Shown: positions 36,334-46,266, numbered from the stretch's first letter. The stretch: 64,000 nucleotides of DNA from an uncultured Acidobacteriota bacterium (GCA_902826455.1 CADEEV010000001.1:234983-298982); one strand, 5' to 3'. Numbers and translations: made by a program. Notes: a model not told the origin generated them from the letters alone.

Positions 36334-37793
36334 GGCGCGGATTCTAGCCCGTTCACGTAGTCGTGGTAGCGGCCCAGCTTGAACTTGCGGGCCGTGTTGT
36401 CCGACGACATGTAGCGCAGCACGCCGAGGGCGTTGCGCTCCGGGGCCCAGGGACGGTCGAACAGCCCGAAGCACCACAGGATGCCCGTCCACGAGTTCGG
36501 GTTGCGCCCGTCGAGGGCGTACTTGTTGTTGAGGTGGACCAGGGTCGCGTAGGCCTCTTCCGGCGTCCGCGACCACTCGATCACCTTCTTGCCCCAGAGC
36601 ATGCGCAGGTAGTTGTGGATCGTGCCGGTCGCGACCAGCTCGCGCTGCGCGGCGTTCCAGAGCGGATCGTGGGTGGCTGCGGCTTCCCACTGCTCGGGCG
36701 TGTAGAGGAACGCCCGCGCGTCCGAGGCGTGGGTCCGCAGCGTCGCGTAGGCCCAAGCCGGGAGCGCGGTCTCGAGAGAGCGCGTGTCCTGACGCCGGGT
36801 CCAGTGCCAGTTGAAGCCGACGTCGCGCCAGGTGAGCGCCTCGTCCAGGAAGCCGTTGACGTCGGGGTCCTCGCCGAAATAGCCCTCGCGCTTGCCACGG
36901 TTGTGGACGCGAAGCTCGTCTCGCGAGTAGTCGGCGCCGAGCACGGCCTCGACGACCTCCTCGATCGCGATGTGGCCGAAATGGAGATAGGGGGACAGGC
37001 CGCTCGCGTGCCCGTCGGCGGGCGACGCCGGCTCGGAGCGGTGCTCGGCGTAACCCTTCAGCCGGCGAGCGACGAAGCCCGCGAGCTGCGCCTGCGCGGC
37101 CGCGCGCCCGCCGCGCAGGATCTTCACGGCGGGGACGGAGGCGTCGACCGGCAGCTCCGCGACGAACGCGTCGAGATCCCGGGGCGGCCTCCAGGGCTCG
37201 AAGGGTACGTCGAGCGCTCGCGAGGGCGGCAGGCTCGGCGTGAGCGGGGTCCGGTGGGTCCACGCTTCCGCGAACGCCTTGTGAATGCGCGGCCGCAGGT
37301 GGGCCGCCGCGGCGACCGGCGCGCCGAGAAGCGAGATCGGCACCAGCCCGTTGGAATCCACGGCGAACACCGGGGCGTCGCTGCGCTGGGCGAGCGCCGC
37401 GCTCTGGTCGGGCACGATGAAGCACGGGAAGTCGTCGGTGACCACGAGGGCGGCGCGCGCGGCGAGCCGCGCGACGAGACCGCGCGCCGGCGACGCAGGC
37501 GTCTCGACGAACGGCCAGTAAGGGATGCCGAGACGCGCCGCCGTGGCGGCGTTCTCGGACATGCCCTCGAGGATGAATCGGTGCAGCCTGCGGCTCGCCC
37601 AGGGATAGTCGAGGCGCAGGCCTTCGTAGACGACGAGGGGCTTGCCGAGCCCCGCGGCGCAGCGCGCGGCGTACTCGAGAGCATGATTGCGCTCGAAGCG
37701 CCGGTAGATCTGCATCCAATAGAGGACGTAGTCTCCGGTCCCGCGCGTGGCCGCGGCGTTGAGTCTCCGCAGCCGCGCCTGGTTGTAGCCCAT
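36330..37793 (-). CDS. Class II CPD photolyase (deoxyribodipyrimidine photolyase)
   Basis: 487 residues. Flavoprotein that splits cyclobutane pyrimidine dimers using light. The class II signature is clear: GDYVLYWMQIYRR at the N-terminus, GTIHNYLRMLWGKKVIEWSRTPEEAY, LDGRNPNSWTGILWCFGLFDRPW, and SSDNTARKF. The start MGYNQARLRRLN is six bases from the stop of the amidohydrolase gene upstream. Whole-length. Confidence 0.94.
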   Translation of the reverse strand: MGYNQARLRRLNAAATRGTGDYVLYWMQIYRRFERNHALEYAARCAAGLGKPLVVYEGLRLDYPWASRRLHRFILEGMSENAATAARLGIPYWPFVETPASPARGLVARLAARAALVVTDDFPCFIVPDQSAALAQRSDAPVFAVDSNGLVPISLLGAPVAAAAHLRPRIHKAFAEAWTHRTPLTPSLPPSRALDVPFEPWRPPRDLDAFVAELPVDASVPAVKILRGGRAAAQAQLAGFVARRLKGYAEHRSEPASPADGHASGLSPYLHFGHIAIEEVVEAVLGADYSRDELRVHNRGKREGYFGEDPDVNGFLDEALTWRDVGFNWHWTRRQDTRSLETALPAWAYATLRTHASDARAFLYTPEQWEAAATHDPLWNAAQRELVATGTIHNYLRMLWGKKVIEWSRTPEEAYATLVHLNNKYALDGRNPNSWTGILWCFGLFDRPWAPERNALGVLRYMSSDNTARKFKLGRYHDYVNGLESAP

Positions 37794-37799
37794 CGGACG

Positions 37800-39095
37800 C
37801 TAGGGGCGGTCCTTGAACGCCTCGTCGAGGCGCGTGTGGCGCGTCTCCAGGGACTGCGCGACGCCGTCGATGAACACGTGCGTCACGTGGCTGCGATGAT
37901 CCATGATGTCGCCGTCGGCGACGATCACGTTGGCGTCCTTGCCGACCTCGAGGGAGCCCATGCGGTCGGCGACGCCCAGGAGCTGCGCGGGCGACAACGT
38001 GATGGCCTGGAGCGCCTGCTCCGGCGTGAGGCCGAAGGCCCGGGCCATCGCGGCCTCGTAAGGCAGGTTCCGGCAGTTCGAGTCCTCGTCGGTGACGATC
38101 GCGAAGCGCACGCCGGCCTTCTGCAGGATCGCGGCATTCGCGTACGCGGCGTCGTAGGGGTCCGAGCGTCGCAGGGGCAGACGCAGCACCTTCAACAGGA
38201 CCGCCACGTCCTTCTGCTTCAGCAGGTCGGCGCAGCGCCAGGCCTCGAGGCCGCCCAGGATCGTGACCTTGAGCCCGCGCGCCTCGGCGAAGGCCACGGC
38301 GCCCCGGATGTCGGCTTCCTTGTCGGCGCGGATCTCGAGGGGCAGCGTTCCCCGGGCGACCGGCACGAGGGCCTCGAGCACCGGGTCGGGCTTCGGCGCG
38401 CCCGCCTTGCCGGCGGAGGCGCCGTCGAGAGCGGCGCCATGGGCCTTGGCCTCCTCCAGGAGCTGCGCGATGCGCTCGAGGACCGCCTGCTGGTTCTTCT
38501 TCTTCTCTTTCTGCCGGTCCGCGAAGTCGAGCTTCTCGGGCTCGTCGTCCTTGGACGGGCGTTCGAGAGGATCGCCGTCGGGGTACGCCATCTGCATAGA
38601 GGCCGCGGCCTTCACGGTCAGCGCGTCGGGCGTCGAGCCGGCGAGGCGGATCACCGCGGCCTGCCCGGAGATCAGGCGGCCCTGGGGCGCGGCCTGCACC
38701 GCCGTGACCCCGTTCGCCCGCGCCACCGGGATGTGCTCGGTGTAAGGGTTCAACGCGACCCAGGCCTTCACCTGTGGGTTGAAGTCCCGCACCTCGGTGA
38801 CGTCCATGGACGCGGGCACGCTGCTGATCTCGGTGAGGCCGACCTGGGACAGGGCGTCGATGAGGCCCGGGTAGACCGTCTGGCCGGTCACGTCGACGAC
38901 CGTGGCGCCTCCGGGAATCGCGACGGCGCTGCCGACGGCGACGATCTTGCCGCCCGACATCACGAGCACGCCGTTCTCGATCGCCGGCCCGGAGACGGGC
39001 ACGATCCGGCCGCCCTTGAGAACGGTGACGGGGGCCTCGGCCGCCCGCGCCGCGCCGGCCGTCAGGACGAACACGAACGCCAGCATCCGCTTCAC
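37800..39095 (-). CDS. Secreted amidohydrolase-like protein lacking the HxH metal motif
   Basis: 431 residues, signal peptide 1-19 (TAGAARAAE). Amidohydrolase-superfamily fold (TVLKGGRIVPVSGPAIENGVL ... PAQLLGVADRMGSLEVGKDANVIVADGD). Where active members have PGxIDxHxH, this reads PGLIDALSQVGL, so two metal-binding histidines are missing. A Lys/Glu-rich insert occurs near 185-235. GTG start overlaps the upstream stop (GTGA). It resembles the N-terminal half of its neighbour; it may be a non-catalytic partner subunit. Confidence 0.8.
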   Translation of the reverse strand: MKRMLAFVFVLTAGAARAAEAPVTVLKGGRIVPVSGPAIENGVLVMSGGKIVAVGSAVAIPGGATVVDVTGQTVYPGLIDALSQVGLTEISSVPASMDVTEVRDFNPQVKAWVALNPYTEHIPVARANGVTAVQAAPQGRLISGQAAVIRLAGSTPDALTVKAAASMQMAYPDGDPLERPSKDDEPEKLDFADRQKEKKKNQQAVLERIAQLLEEAKAHGAALDGASAGKAGAPKPDPVLEALVPVARGTLPLEIRADKEADIRGAVAFAEARGLKVTILGGLEAWRCADLLKQKDVAVLLKVLRLPLRRSDPYDAAYANAAILQKAGVRFAIVTDEDSNCRNLPYEAAMARAFGLTPEQALQAITLSPAQLLGVADRMGSLEVGKDANVIVADGDIMDHRSHVTHVFIDGVAQSLETRHTRLDEAFKDRP

Positions 39096-41647
39096 TTCGC
39101 ACCTCCAGCCGCGACGCCGGCCGCCAGCGACGCCTTCGATCGGTCGAAGTAGACCCTGCCGTCCACGAGCGTCATCTCGACCCGTGCCTCGGGCGACAGG
39201 GGGTAGGCGCCGAAGATCGCGATGTCGGCGTCCTTGCCGACCTCGAGGGAGCCCACCCGCGTGTCGATGCCGAGCTGCCAGGCGGGGTTGAGGGTGATCA
39301 TGCGCAGGGCCTCGTCCTCGCTCACGCCGCCGTACTTCACGGCCTTGGCGGCATCCCAGTAGAGCCTTCGGGCGAGCTCCGAGGAGTCGGAGTTGAGCGA
39401 GACGCGCACGCCATGGGCGGCGAGGATCGCCGGGTTGTAGGGCGTCGCGTCGTAGGCCTCGAGCTTGTAGCCCCACCAGTCGATGAAGGTGGAGGCGCCG
39501 GCGCCGTGCTTCGCGATCTCGCTCGCCACCTTGTAGCCCTCGAGGACGTGCTGGAACGTGCGGATCTTGAAGCCGAACTCGTCGGCGACGCGCATCAGCA
39601 TCAGGATCTCGTCGGCCCGGTAGCAGTGGGAGTGGACGAGGATCCGGCCGTCGAGGATCCCCACGAGCGTCTCGTTGCGCAGGTCGCGGCGCGGCGCGAC
39701 GGGCTTCGGATCCCTGGGTCCCGCGGCCTTCGCCGCTTTCTCGTAGTCGGCCCATTCCTTGCGGTACGCGCGCGCGGCCAGGAACGCGTCGCGCAGCGTC
39801 GCCTCGACGCCCATGCGCGTGCCCGGAAAGCGGCTCTCGCCCGGCGGACGATAGTTGGAGCGCTTCACGTTCTCGCCCAGGGCGAACTTGATGCCCCGGG
39901 GCGCGCCCTCGAAGATCAGCTTCTCTGGAGCGGCGCCGTAGCGGATCTTGATGACCGCGTTCTGGCCGCCGATCGTGTTGCACGACCCGTGGAGCACGTT
40001 GAGCGCCGTCACGCCCCCGGCGAGCTGCCGGTAGAGATCGGGGTCGTTCGGGTCGAGAACGTCGGCGATGCGGACCTCGGCCGTCACCGAGTCGCTGCAC
40101 TCGTTGACGCTCTCCTCGACCGCCGTGTGAGAGTGGGCGTCGATGATGCCGGGCATCACGAAGCGGCCGGTCGCGTCGATGACCTGGGCGCCGGCGGGCA
40201 CCTTCACGTCGCGGCCGACGGCCGTGATCTTGCCGTTCTCGAAGACGACCGTGCCCTTCTCGAGGCGGCCCTGCGGGCCCACCGTCAGCACGGTTCCGTT
40301 CACGATCGCGACCGGACCCCGGGGCGCCGTGGGCGGCGCCGGCGCGACCCACGGTGTCACGGAAGTGGTCCGGCTCTCGGCCGTGTCCGTTTCCTTGTCT
40401 TCCTTCTTCTCGCCCTTCCCTTCGGACGCGTCCTTGTCGTCGTCATCGGGCTCCGAGGGGTAGAAGCGGCCGTCGACGAAGACCATCTTCGCCTTGGCGT
40501 CCTTCGTGAGAGGGTCGCCCGACCAAGCCACGACGTTCGCGATCTTGCCGCGGTCCAGGCTGCCGAGACGGTCGCCGACGCCCAGCGCCTCGGCGGCGCC
40601 GAGGGTCGCGGCACGCAAGGCGGCGTCCCTCGCCAGCCCGCGCTCGATCGCCTTGCGGATTCCGGCGACGTAGTCCTTGGCATGCCCCGACCCGAAACCG
40701 AACGGCACGCCGGCCTTCGCCAGCAGCCCCGGGTTGCGCTCGGCCTCGTCGATCGCCTGGAGATCCTGCTCGGCATCTCCCGTGCCGGCTTGGAGATCGA
40801 GCAGCGGGTCGAAGTTGACGCCGACGATCAGCGGCAGCTTGCGGTTCTTGAGGAGCTCGGACAGCCGCGCCGCCTGCGGCGCTCCGGCCAGGACGATCCT
40901 CACGCGGAACTCGTCGGCGAGGGCGAGGGCACGACGCACGTCGTTCTCGCGCTTGGCCGTCACCACGAGCGGCAGGCGCCCCGACAGCACGTCCTTCCAG
41001 GCCTCGAGGCCCGCGTCGTAGCGCGGCCGCTTGCGGCCGAGCGGCGCCGCCACGTACGCCGCCCAAGCGTCGCGATAGTGGGCGGCGCTCGCGAGGGACT
41101 GCCGGGCGAGGGCGACCGTGCCCATGAGCGAGTCGGGGTAGTCCTCGTCACGCACCGTCATCTGCAGGTGCATGGCCGCCGGCTCCAGCAGCACCATGCC
41201 GTCGGTCGCGTCGCCCGCGAGGTTCAGCAGGACGCTGCGGCCCGGCAGGACGCCGTCCGCCGGGATCACGAGGGCCGTCGTGATGCCCTGGGCGCGGGCC
41301 TTGGCGACCGAATCGCCCTGGACGCCGGCGAGCGCCAGGGCGTCCGGAGCCAGGTCCTTGGCGCCCTCCTTGGGCTTGCCGAGGCCGATGCTGCCGAAAC
41401 CGTCGATGAGGCCCGGCGTCACGGTCAGGCCCGTGCCATCGAGGACCCGGGCGTCGGGCGGCGCGGCCACGTCGCCGACCGCCTCGATGAGGCCGTCGCG
41501 CAGGACGACGGTCGCCTTGTCGCGCACGGGATCCGACACCGGCACGACGCGGGCTCCGACGATCGCGTAGACGGGGTCCTTGTCGGCACGGACGGTCGTG
41601 GGGAGGAGCAGGCCGAGCGCGAGCAGCAGCCAGGGGGTTCGCTTCAT
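39092..41647 (-). CDS. Fused double amidohydrolase: degenerate N-half, intact C-half
   Basis: 851 residues with signal peptide (1-21). The N-terminal module (~25-405) has PGLIDGFGSIGLG in place of the HxH motif. An acidic linker (SEPDDDDKDASEGKGEKKEDKE, ~407-430) joins the C-terminal module (~450-851), which has the intact PGIIDAHSHTAV and further candidate ligands in LVHSHCYRADEI and TFQHVLEGYK. So one active and one dead module are fused. AGGAG lies four bases before the ATG. With the downstream gene it forms an apparently matched export pair; peptide- or amide-related substrates are plausible but unproven. Confidence 0.82.
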   Translation of the reverse strand: MKRTPWLLLALGLLLPTTVRADKDPVYAIVGARVVPVSDPVRDKATVVLRDGLIEAVGDVAAPPDARVLDGTGLTVTPGLIDGFGSIGLGKPKEGAKDLAPDALALAGVQGDSVAKARAQGITTALVIPADGVLPGRSVLLNLAGDATDGMVLLEPAAMHLQMTVRDEDYPDSLMGTVALARQSLASAAHYRDAWAAYVAAPLGRKRPRYDAGLEAWKDVLSGRLPLVVTAKRENDVRRALALADEFRVRIVLAGAPQAARLSELLKNRKLPLIVGVNFDPLLDLQAGTGDAEQDLQAIDEAERNPGLLAKAGVPFGFGSGHAKDYVAGIRKAIERGLARDAALRAATLGAAEALGVGDRLGSLDRGKIANVVAWSGDPLTKDAKAKMVFVDGRFYPSEPDDDDKDASEGKGEKKEDKETDTAESRTTSVTPWVAPAPPTAPRGPVAIVNGTVLTVGPQGRLEKGTVVFENGKITAVGRDVKVPAGAQVIDATGRFVMPGIIDAHSHTAVEESVNECSDSVTAEVRIADVLDPNDPDLYRQLAGGVTALNVLHGSCNTIGGQNAVIKIRYGAAPEKLIFEGAPRGIKFALGENVKRSNYRPPGESRFPGTRMGVEATLRDAFLAARAYRKEWADYEKAAKAAGPRDPKPVAPRRDLRNETLVGILDGRILVHSHCYRADEILMLMRVADEFGFKIRTFQHVLEGYKVASEIAKHGAGASTFIDWWGYKLEAYDATPYNPAILAAHGVRVSLNSDSSELARRLYWDAAKAVKYGGVSEDEALRMITLNPAWQLGIDTRVGSLEVGKDADIAIFGAYPLSPEARVEMTLVDGRVYFDRSKASLAAGVAAGGAK

Positions 41648-41723
41648 GAAACTCCTGAAGGTGGAACGGGATTCTTCGATCGCGGGAGTATATCCGCTGC
41701 GCCGTTCGGGGTAGGCTTCGGTT

Positions 41724-42170
41724 GTGAAGCGTTACGCCGTCTTCGCGCTGTCCTGCATGGCGCTCTCCGCCTGCAAGAGCGCCTCGAGCCGGCCCCCCGA
41801 GATCGCGGCGCCCGAGCCCGAGGCCGCCCCGACACCGCCTCCCGGCAGGGATCCCCTCGCGGTCACGAAGGCTCCCGAGGAGGTCGTGGTGGCCGCCTGG
41901 GCCGAGCCGTCGCACCTGCCACCCGGCGGCGGCATCGTGCAGATCCTGGTGCGGACGCGGCGCCGCGGCGGCTCGCCGTTCTCGGGCATCGAGGTGCGGC
42001 TCAGTTCCGACGAAGGGTCGCTCTACTCGGCCGGGCGCGTCCTCACCACGGACCGCGGCGGCATGACCCGCGACCAGCTGACTGCCCGCAAGACGGCCGA
42101 GATCACGCTCAACGCGGGCGGCACTCGCTATCGCTTCAACGTGCCGGTCCTGCCCGAATCGACCGAGTAG
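41724..42170 (+). CDS. Small lipoprotein, unknown
   Basis: 148 residues with a lipobox (ALSAC, Cys17) predicting lipid anchoring. A proline-rich spacer is followed by an Ig-like/big-domain-like beta segment (PPGGGIVQILVRTRRRGGSPFSGIEVRLSSDEGSLYSAGRVLTTDRGGMTRDQL). I do not recognise a specific family. GTG start. It is 5 bases upstream of the FAD/Fe-S dehydrogenase gene and divergent from the double amidohydrolase. Confidence 0.72.
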   Translation: MKRYAVFALSCMALSACKSASSRPPEIAAPEPEAAPTPPPGRDPLAVTKAPEEVVVAAWAEPSHLPPGGGIVQILVRTRRRGGSPFSGIEVRLSSDEGSLYSAGRVLTTDRGGMTRDQLTARKTAEITLNAGGTRYRFNVPVLPESTE

Positions 42171-42175
42171 TCTCC

Positions 42176-44911
42176 GTGCGCGCCGCGGATCCCGGCCTCG
42201 TGAGGGACCTCGGTCGCGTGCTGTCCCCGGACCGCGTCCTCGCACGGGCGATCGATCGCGTGGCCCGCTCCCGCGACGCCTCGATCTACAGCCTCGTGCC
42301 CGAGGCCGTCGTGCGGCCCCGGGACCTCCAGGAGATGCGGAGCCTGTTCGCGTACGCCCGCGCCCATCGCCGCCACCTGACCTTCCGCGGAGGCGGCACC
42401 TCGCTCTCGGGCCAGGCGGTGAGCGACGATCTTCTCGTGGAGCTCGGGCCCCACTGGCGCGCGTTTCGCATCCTCGACGACGGGGCGCGCGTGTGGACCC
42501 AGCCCGGAGTCATCGGGGGACACCTCAATCGTTGGCTGGCTCCTGGCCATCGCATCGGCCCCGATCCAGCCTCGATCGACGCGGCCATGATGGGCGGCAT
42601 CCTCGCGAACAACTCCTCGGGGATGTGCTGCGGGGTCGCGCAGAACTCCTACCACACGGTTCTTTCGGCCACCGTCCTGCTCGCCGACGGCACCCTCGTT
42701 GACACGCACCGCCCGGGCGCCGACGCGCGGCTCCGGCACGACGCGCCCGGCCTGCATGCAGGGCTCCTCCGCCTGCGTGACGAGGTGCGGGCCGACGCCG
42801 CGCTCGTCGAACGGATCCGCAGCAAGTTCGCGCGGAAGAACACGACGGGCTACAGCCTCAACGCGTTTCTCGACCACGAGGCCCCGGCCGAGATCCTCGT
42901 GCGCCTGATGATCGGGTCCGAGGGTACGTTGGGCTTCGTCGCCGACGCGACGCTGCGCACGATTCCCGAGCCCCCCTCGCGCGCTACGGCGCTGCTGTTC
43001 TTCGCGGACCTGCGCGAGGCCGGCGCCGCGGTGCCGCTGCTGAGCGCCGCTGGCGCCGCCGCCATCGAGATCCTCGACGTCGCGTGCCTGCGGGTGATGG
43101 CGGCCCGCGGCCAGGCCGTGCCGGCCGCGGGGCGGGACGCCGCCGCGCTGCTCGTGGAGTTCCGGAGCGCGGACGACGCCGCGCTCGAGGCGGACGAACG
43201 GCAAGCCGCGTCGCTCCTGGAGCCGTTCGCCCTCCTGGCGCCGGCGCGCTTCACGCGTGCGGGCCCCGAGCGGGCCGCGCTCTGGAAGATCCGCAAGGGG
43301 CTGGCGCCGTCCACGGGCGCCCTGCGTCCCTCCGGCACGGCCTTCCTGACGGAGGACGTGGCGTTTCCCGTCGAGCGCCTTGCCGAGGCGATCGGCGATT
43401 GCCAGGTCCTGTTCCTGCGCCACGGCGCGCCCGACACGATCCTGTTCGGCCATGCGCGGGACGGCAACCTCCATTTCGTCCTGTCCGAGGACTTGAGGCG
43501 GCCGGCTGCCGTCGCGCGCTACGGCCGGTTCATGCAGGCCCTCGTCGATCTCGTGGTGGGGCGCTACGACGGAGCCCTCAAGGCGGAGCACGGCTCGGGC
43601 CGCAACATGGCGCCCTTCGTGCGGACCGAGTGGGGCGACGCGGCCTACGCCGTCATGCGCCGTGCGAAGCAGCTTCTCGATCCCCTCGGCATCCTGAATC
43701 CCGGGGTCGTGCTGAACGACGATCCCGAGGCGCACCTGCGTCACCTGAAGGCCGTGCCGGCCATCTCCGCCGTCGCGGATGCCTGCACCGAGTGCGGGTT
43801 GTGCGAGCCGCGCTGCCCGTCGCGTCACCTCACCCTCACGCCGCGCCAGCGGATCCTGGTGACGCGCGAGATCGCCGGTCTCGCCGCGGCCCATGAGCTC
43901 GAGGGCCGTCCGCTCCGCGACGTTCTCGAGGACGAGATGGCCTACGACGGGTTCGAGACGTGCGTGGGCGATTCCATGTGCGGCGTGACCTGCCCGGTCG
44001 GTATCGACACCGGCGTCCTGATGAAGGGGCGGAAGGCCGAGCTCCGGGGCGCCGGGGGCCGAGCGGTCGCCGACGCGAGCGTCCACGCCTTCGCCGCGGT
44101 GTCGGCCCTGGCACGCGGAGCCCTGGCGCTCGCCCCCCTCCTGGCCGCCTTCGGTCTTGGCCCGGACGACGATCTGCGGCCGGCCGGCGCCCTGCCTCAG
44201 CCGAAGCCAGTGACCGGTCCGCGCGTCGTCTACTTCCCGAGCTGCCTCACGCGAACTCTCGCCGCGCCGGTCGGATCGGCGCCGTTGGCCGACGTCATGC
44301 ACGCCGTGCTGCGCGAGGCCGGCTTCGACGTCGTTCATCCGCCGGGTATCGCCGGGCTGTGCTGCGGCATGCCGTTCGCGAGCAAGGGATTCGGCGGCGC
44401 GGCACGGGACGCGAGCGCGCGGACCGCCACGGCGCTCGCCCAGGCGACGGAAGACGGGCGCCACCCCGTCGTGACCGACACCTCGCCGTGCGCGCTCACG
44501 TTCGCGCACTCCGGCCTCCGCGTCCTCGACTTCCCGACGTTCTGGGCACGGCACGCCCTGCCTCGCCTTTCCGATCGCCGCGCGGTGGCGGGAACCGCCG
44601 TGCTGCATCCGACGTGCTCGCTCGTCGCGAACGACGGCCTCGAGGACCTGAGGCGCGTGGCGGCCGCCCACGCCGAGGCGGTCTTCATCCCGCCTGCCGC
44701 GGAGTGCTGCGGCTTCGGGGGGGACCGCGGGTTCACGGTCCCTGAGCTCACCGCGAGCGCCACCCGAGCCGAGGCGGAAGAGGTCGCGGGCGCGGGGGCG
44801 ACGGGCCACTACTCGACGTGCCGCACCTGCGAGATCGGGATGACGCGCGCCACCCGCGCGCCCTATCGCTCGCTGGTGCATCTCGTTCACGAGGCGCTGG
44901 GCCTTGGCTGA
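42176..44911 (+). CDS. FAD-linked and Fe-S-binding 2-hydroxyacid dehydrogenase (GlcD/GlpC fusion, YdiJ-like)
   Basis: 911 residues. FAD-binding PCMH domain (~30-230: FRGGGTSLSGQAVSDDLLVEL, GGILANNSSGMCCG), FAD-oxidase C-terminal domain (~250-510: FGHARDGNLHFVL, KAEHGSGRNMAPF), 4Fe-4S region (CTECGLCEPRC near 536; CVGDSMCGVTCPVG near 595), then two CCG-type heterodisulfide-like motifs (CCGMPFASKGF near 728; ECCGFGGDRGF near 843). It fits D-lactate or D-2-hydroxyglutarate dehydrogenases that pass electrons to quinones. GTG start; DedA gene overlaps its end. Confidence 0.88.
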   Translation: MRAADPGLVRDLGRVLSPDRVLARAIDRVARSRDASIYSLVPEAVVRPRDLQEMRSLFAYARAHRRHLTFRGGGTSLSGQAVSDDLLVELGPHWRAFRILDDGARVWTQPGVIGGHLNRWLAPGHRIGPDPASIDAAMMGGILANNSSGMCCGVAQNSYHTVLSATVLLADGTLVDTHRPGADARLRHDAPGLHAGLLRLRDEVRADAALVERIRSKFARKNTTGYSLNAFLDHEAPAEILVRLMIGSEGTLGFVADATLRTIPEPPSRATALLFFADLREAGAAVPLLSAAGAAAIEILDVACLRVMAARGQAVPAAGRDAAALLVEFRSADDAALEADERQAASLLEPFALLAPARFTRAGPERAALWKIRKGLAPSTGALRPSGTAFLTEDVAFPVERLAEAIGDCQVLFLRHGAPDTILFGHARDGNLHFVLSEDLRRPAAVARYGRFMQALVDLVVGRYDGALKAEHGSGRNMAPFVRTEWGDAAYAVMRRAKQLLDPLGILNPGVVLNDDPEAHLRHLKAVPAISAVADACTECGLCEPRCPSRHLTLTPRQRILVTREIAGLAAAHELEGRPLRDVLEDEMAYDGFETCVGDSMCGVTCPVGIDTGVLMKGRKAELRGAGGRAVADASVHAFAAVSALARGALALAPLLAAFGLGPDDDLRPAGALPQPKPVTGPRVVYFPSCLTRTLAAPVGSAPLADVMHAVLREAGFDVVHPPGIAGLCCGMPFASKGFGGAARDASARTATALAQATEDGRHPVVTDTSPCALTFAHSGLRVLDFPTFWARHALPRLSDRRAVAGTAVLHPTCSLVANDGLEDLRRVAAAHAEAVFIPPAAECCGFGGDRGFTVPELTASATRAEAEEVAGAGATGHYSTCRTCEIGMTRATRAPYRSLVHLVHEALGLG

Positions 44912-45518
44912 CCGGATCGTCGACCTCCTCGCGTCGCTGCCGGCGCTGCCCACCTACCTGGTCCTGATGATCCTGTCGGCGGTGGAGAACGTCTTCCCGC
45001 CCGTGCCGGCCGACGTCGCCGTGGCCCTCGGAGCCTTCCTCGCCCACCGCGGCGAGATCTACGCGCCCCTCCTGGGCCTGCTGTGCTGGCTCTCCAACTG
45101 CGCGTCGGCGACCTGGGTCTACTTCTTCGCTCGCGGCCGGGGTCCGGCGTTCTTCCGCGAGGGAATGGGCCGCCGGCTCATGCACGCCGAGGACATCGCG
45201 ACGATCGAGCTCATGTTCCGGCGCTACGGCGTGCTGGGCATCTTCGTGACGCGCTTCCTCCCGGGAGTCCGAGCCGCCGTCCTGCCGTTCGCCGGCGCTT
45301 TCGGGCTGTCCCCGGTGCGTGCACTGGTCCCGGCGGCGGCGGCTTCGGCGCTCTGGTACGCGTTCCTGATCGGCGCAGGCTCCCTGGCCGGCCGGAACTG
45401 GCAGTCCGTGAAGCGGCTCGTCAACGGCGTCAACGCCACGCTCGGTTGGGTGGGTGTTGCCGTGATCGCCGTCGCCCTGCTTCTCTGGTGGCGCCGGAGG
45501 CGCCCTACTTCTTCCTGA
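44904..45518 (+). CDS. DedA family membrane protein
   Basis: 204 residues, about five membrane segments. DedA features: ENVFPPVPADVAVALGAFLA, FFARGRGPAFFREG, and the conserved FVTRFLPGVRAAVLPFAGAFGL. DedA/VTT proteins act in lipid scrambling (undecaprenyl-phosphate, phospholipids). TTG start overlapping the preceding stop by 8 bases. Its end overlaps the convergent crotonase gene by 14 bases. Confidence 0.87.
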   Translation: MADRIVDLLASLPALPTYLVLMILSAVENVFPPVPADVAVALGAFLAHRGEIYAPLLGLLCWLSNCASATWVYFFARGRGPAFFREGMGRRLMHAEDIATIELMFRRYGVLGIFVTRFLPGVRAAVLPFAGAFGLSPVRALVPAAAASALWYAFLIGAGSLAGRNWQSVKRLVNGVNATLGWVGVAVIAVALLLWWRRRRPTSS

Positions 45519-46266
45519 TCGACGCGACCGTGGCCGCGATGCGCTCGCGCGTCGCCGGCGAGAACCAGCCGTCGAGCCACTCCGGAAGGCGCGTCTCTTC
45601 CTCGGCCTTCATCCTCGCGAGCGTCGTCTCGCGCAGGTAGCTCTTGATGCGGCCGAACGCGTAGGCATCCTTGTCGGCGAACTCCTCGAGGCGCGCGACG
45701 CACGCGGCCTCGAAGCCGTCGGCCGCCGCGAGCTCGTCCGCGAGCCCGGCCGTGATCGCCGCCTCGCCGCTGAAATTGCGGCCGAGCATGGCCACGCTGG
45801 CCAACGCGGCCGGCCCCACGGCGCCCTGGAGCAGGAGCGACACCGTCCACGGCAATGGCACGCCGACTTTCACCTCGTTGAGGCCGATCGGCGCCTCGGG
45901 CTTCAAGAGGCGCCAGTCCGCGGTCAGCGCCAGCACGCAGCCCCCGGCCACCGCGGCTCCCCCGACGGCCGCAACCACGGGCACGGGCAGGGAGTAGAGG
46001 TCCTGGACGAGCGTCGCGAAGCGCAGCATGAAGCTGGACATCGCGGCGCGATCGAGCTCGACGAGCGTCACGAGGTCCAGCCCGGGACAGAACAGCTTCG
46101 GGTGCGCCGAGGCGAGGAGCACGCCGCGCGCCGACGCGTCGGACCGGATGCGGGCGACGGCCGCGATCAGCTCCTCGACCAGGGGAGGGTCGATGGCGTT
46201 GCCGCGCCCCTTGTCGAGCTGGACGACTCGGAGACGGCCGCGCTCCTCGAGGCGAACCAGGGCCAC
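45505..46266 (-). CDS. Enoyl-CoA hydratase/isomerase (crotonase) family protein
   Basis: 253 residues. Crotonase fold: VQLDKGRGNAIDPPLVEEL, SAHPKLFCPGLDLVTL, AAVGGAAVAGGCVLALTADWRL (oxyanion hole region), IGLNEVKVGVPLPWTV. Both catalytic glutamates of true enoyl-CoA hydratases are not obviously conserved, so an isomerase or hydrolase activity is possible. GTG start, followed by dps on the same strand upstream in transcript order reversed: dps ends 4 bases from this gene's start. Confidence 0.85.
   Translation of the reverse strand: MALVRLEERGRLRVVQLDKGRGNAIDPPLVEELIAAVARIRSDASARGVLLASAHPKLFCPGLDLVTLVELDRAAMSSFMLRFATLVQDLYSLPVPVVAAVGGAAVAGGCVLALTADWRLLKPEAPIGLNEVKVGVPLPWTVSLLLQGAVGPAALASVAMLGRNFSGEAAITAGLADELAAADGFEAACVARLEEFADKDAYAFGRIKSYLRETTLARMKAEEETRLPEWLDGWFSPATRERIAATVASIRKK

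Noticed and set aside
36363..39152. 929-residue rightward frame opposite photolyase and amidohydrolase
   Set aside because: Shadow frame; opposite strand contains fully conserved proteins.
39413..42175. Upstream 920 residues of a very long rightward frame that leads into the FAD/Fe-S gene
   Set aside because: Antisense to the double amidohydrolase; the protein-like signal starts only at 42176.
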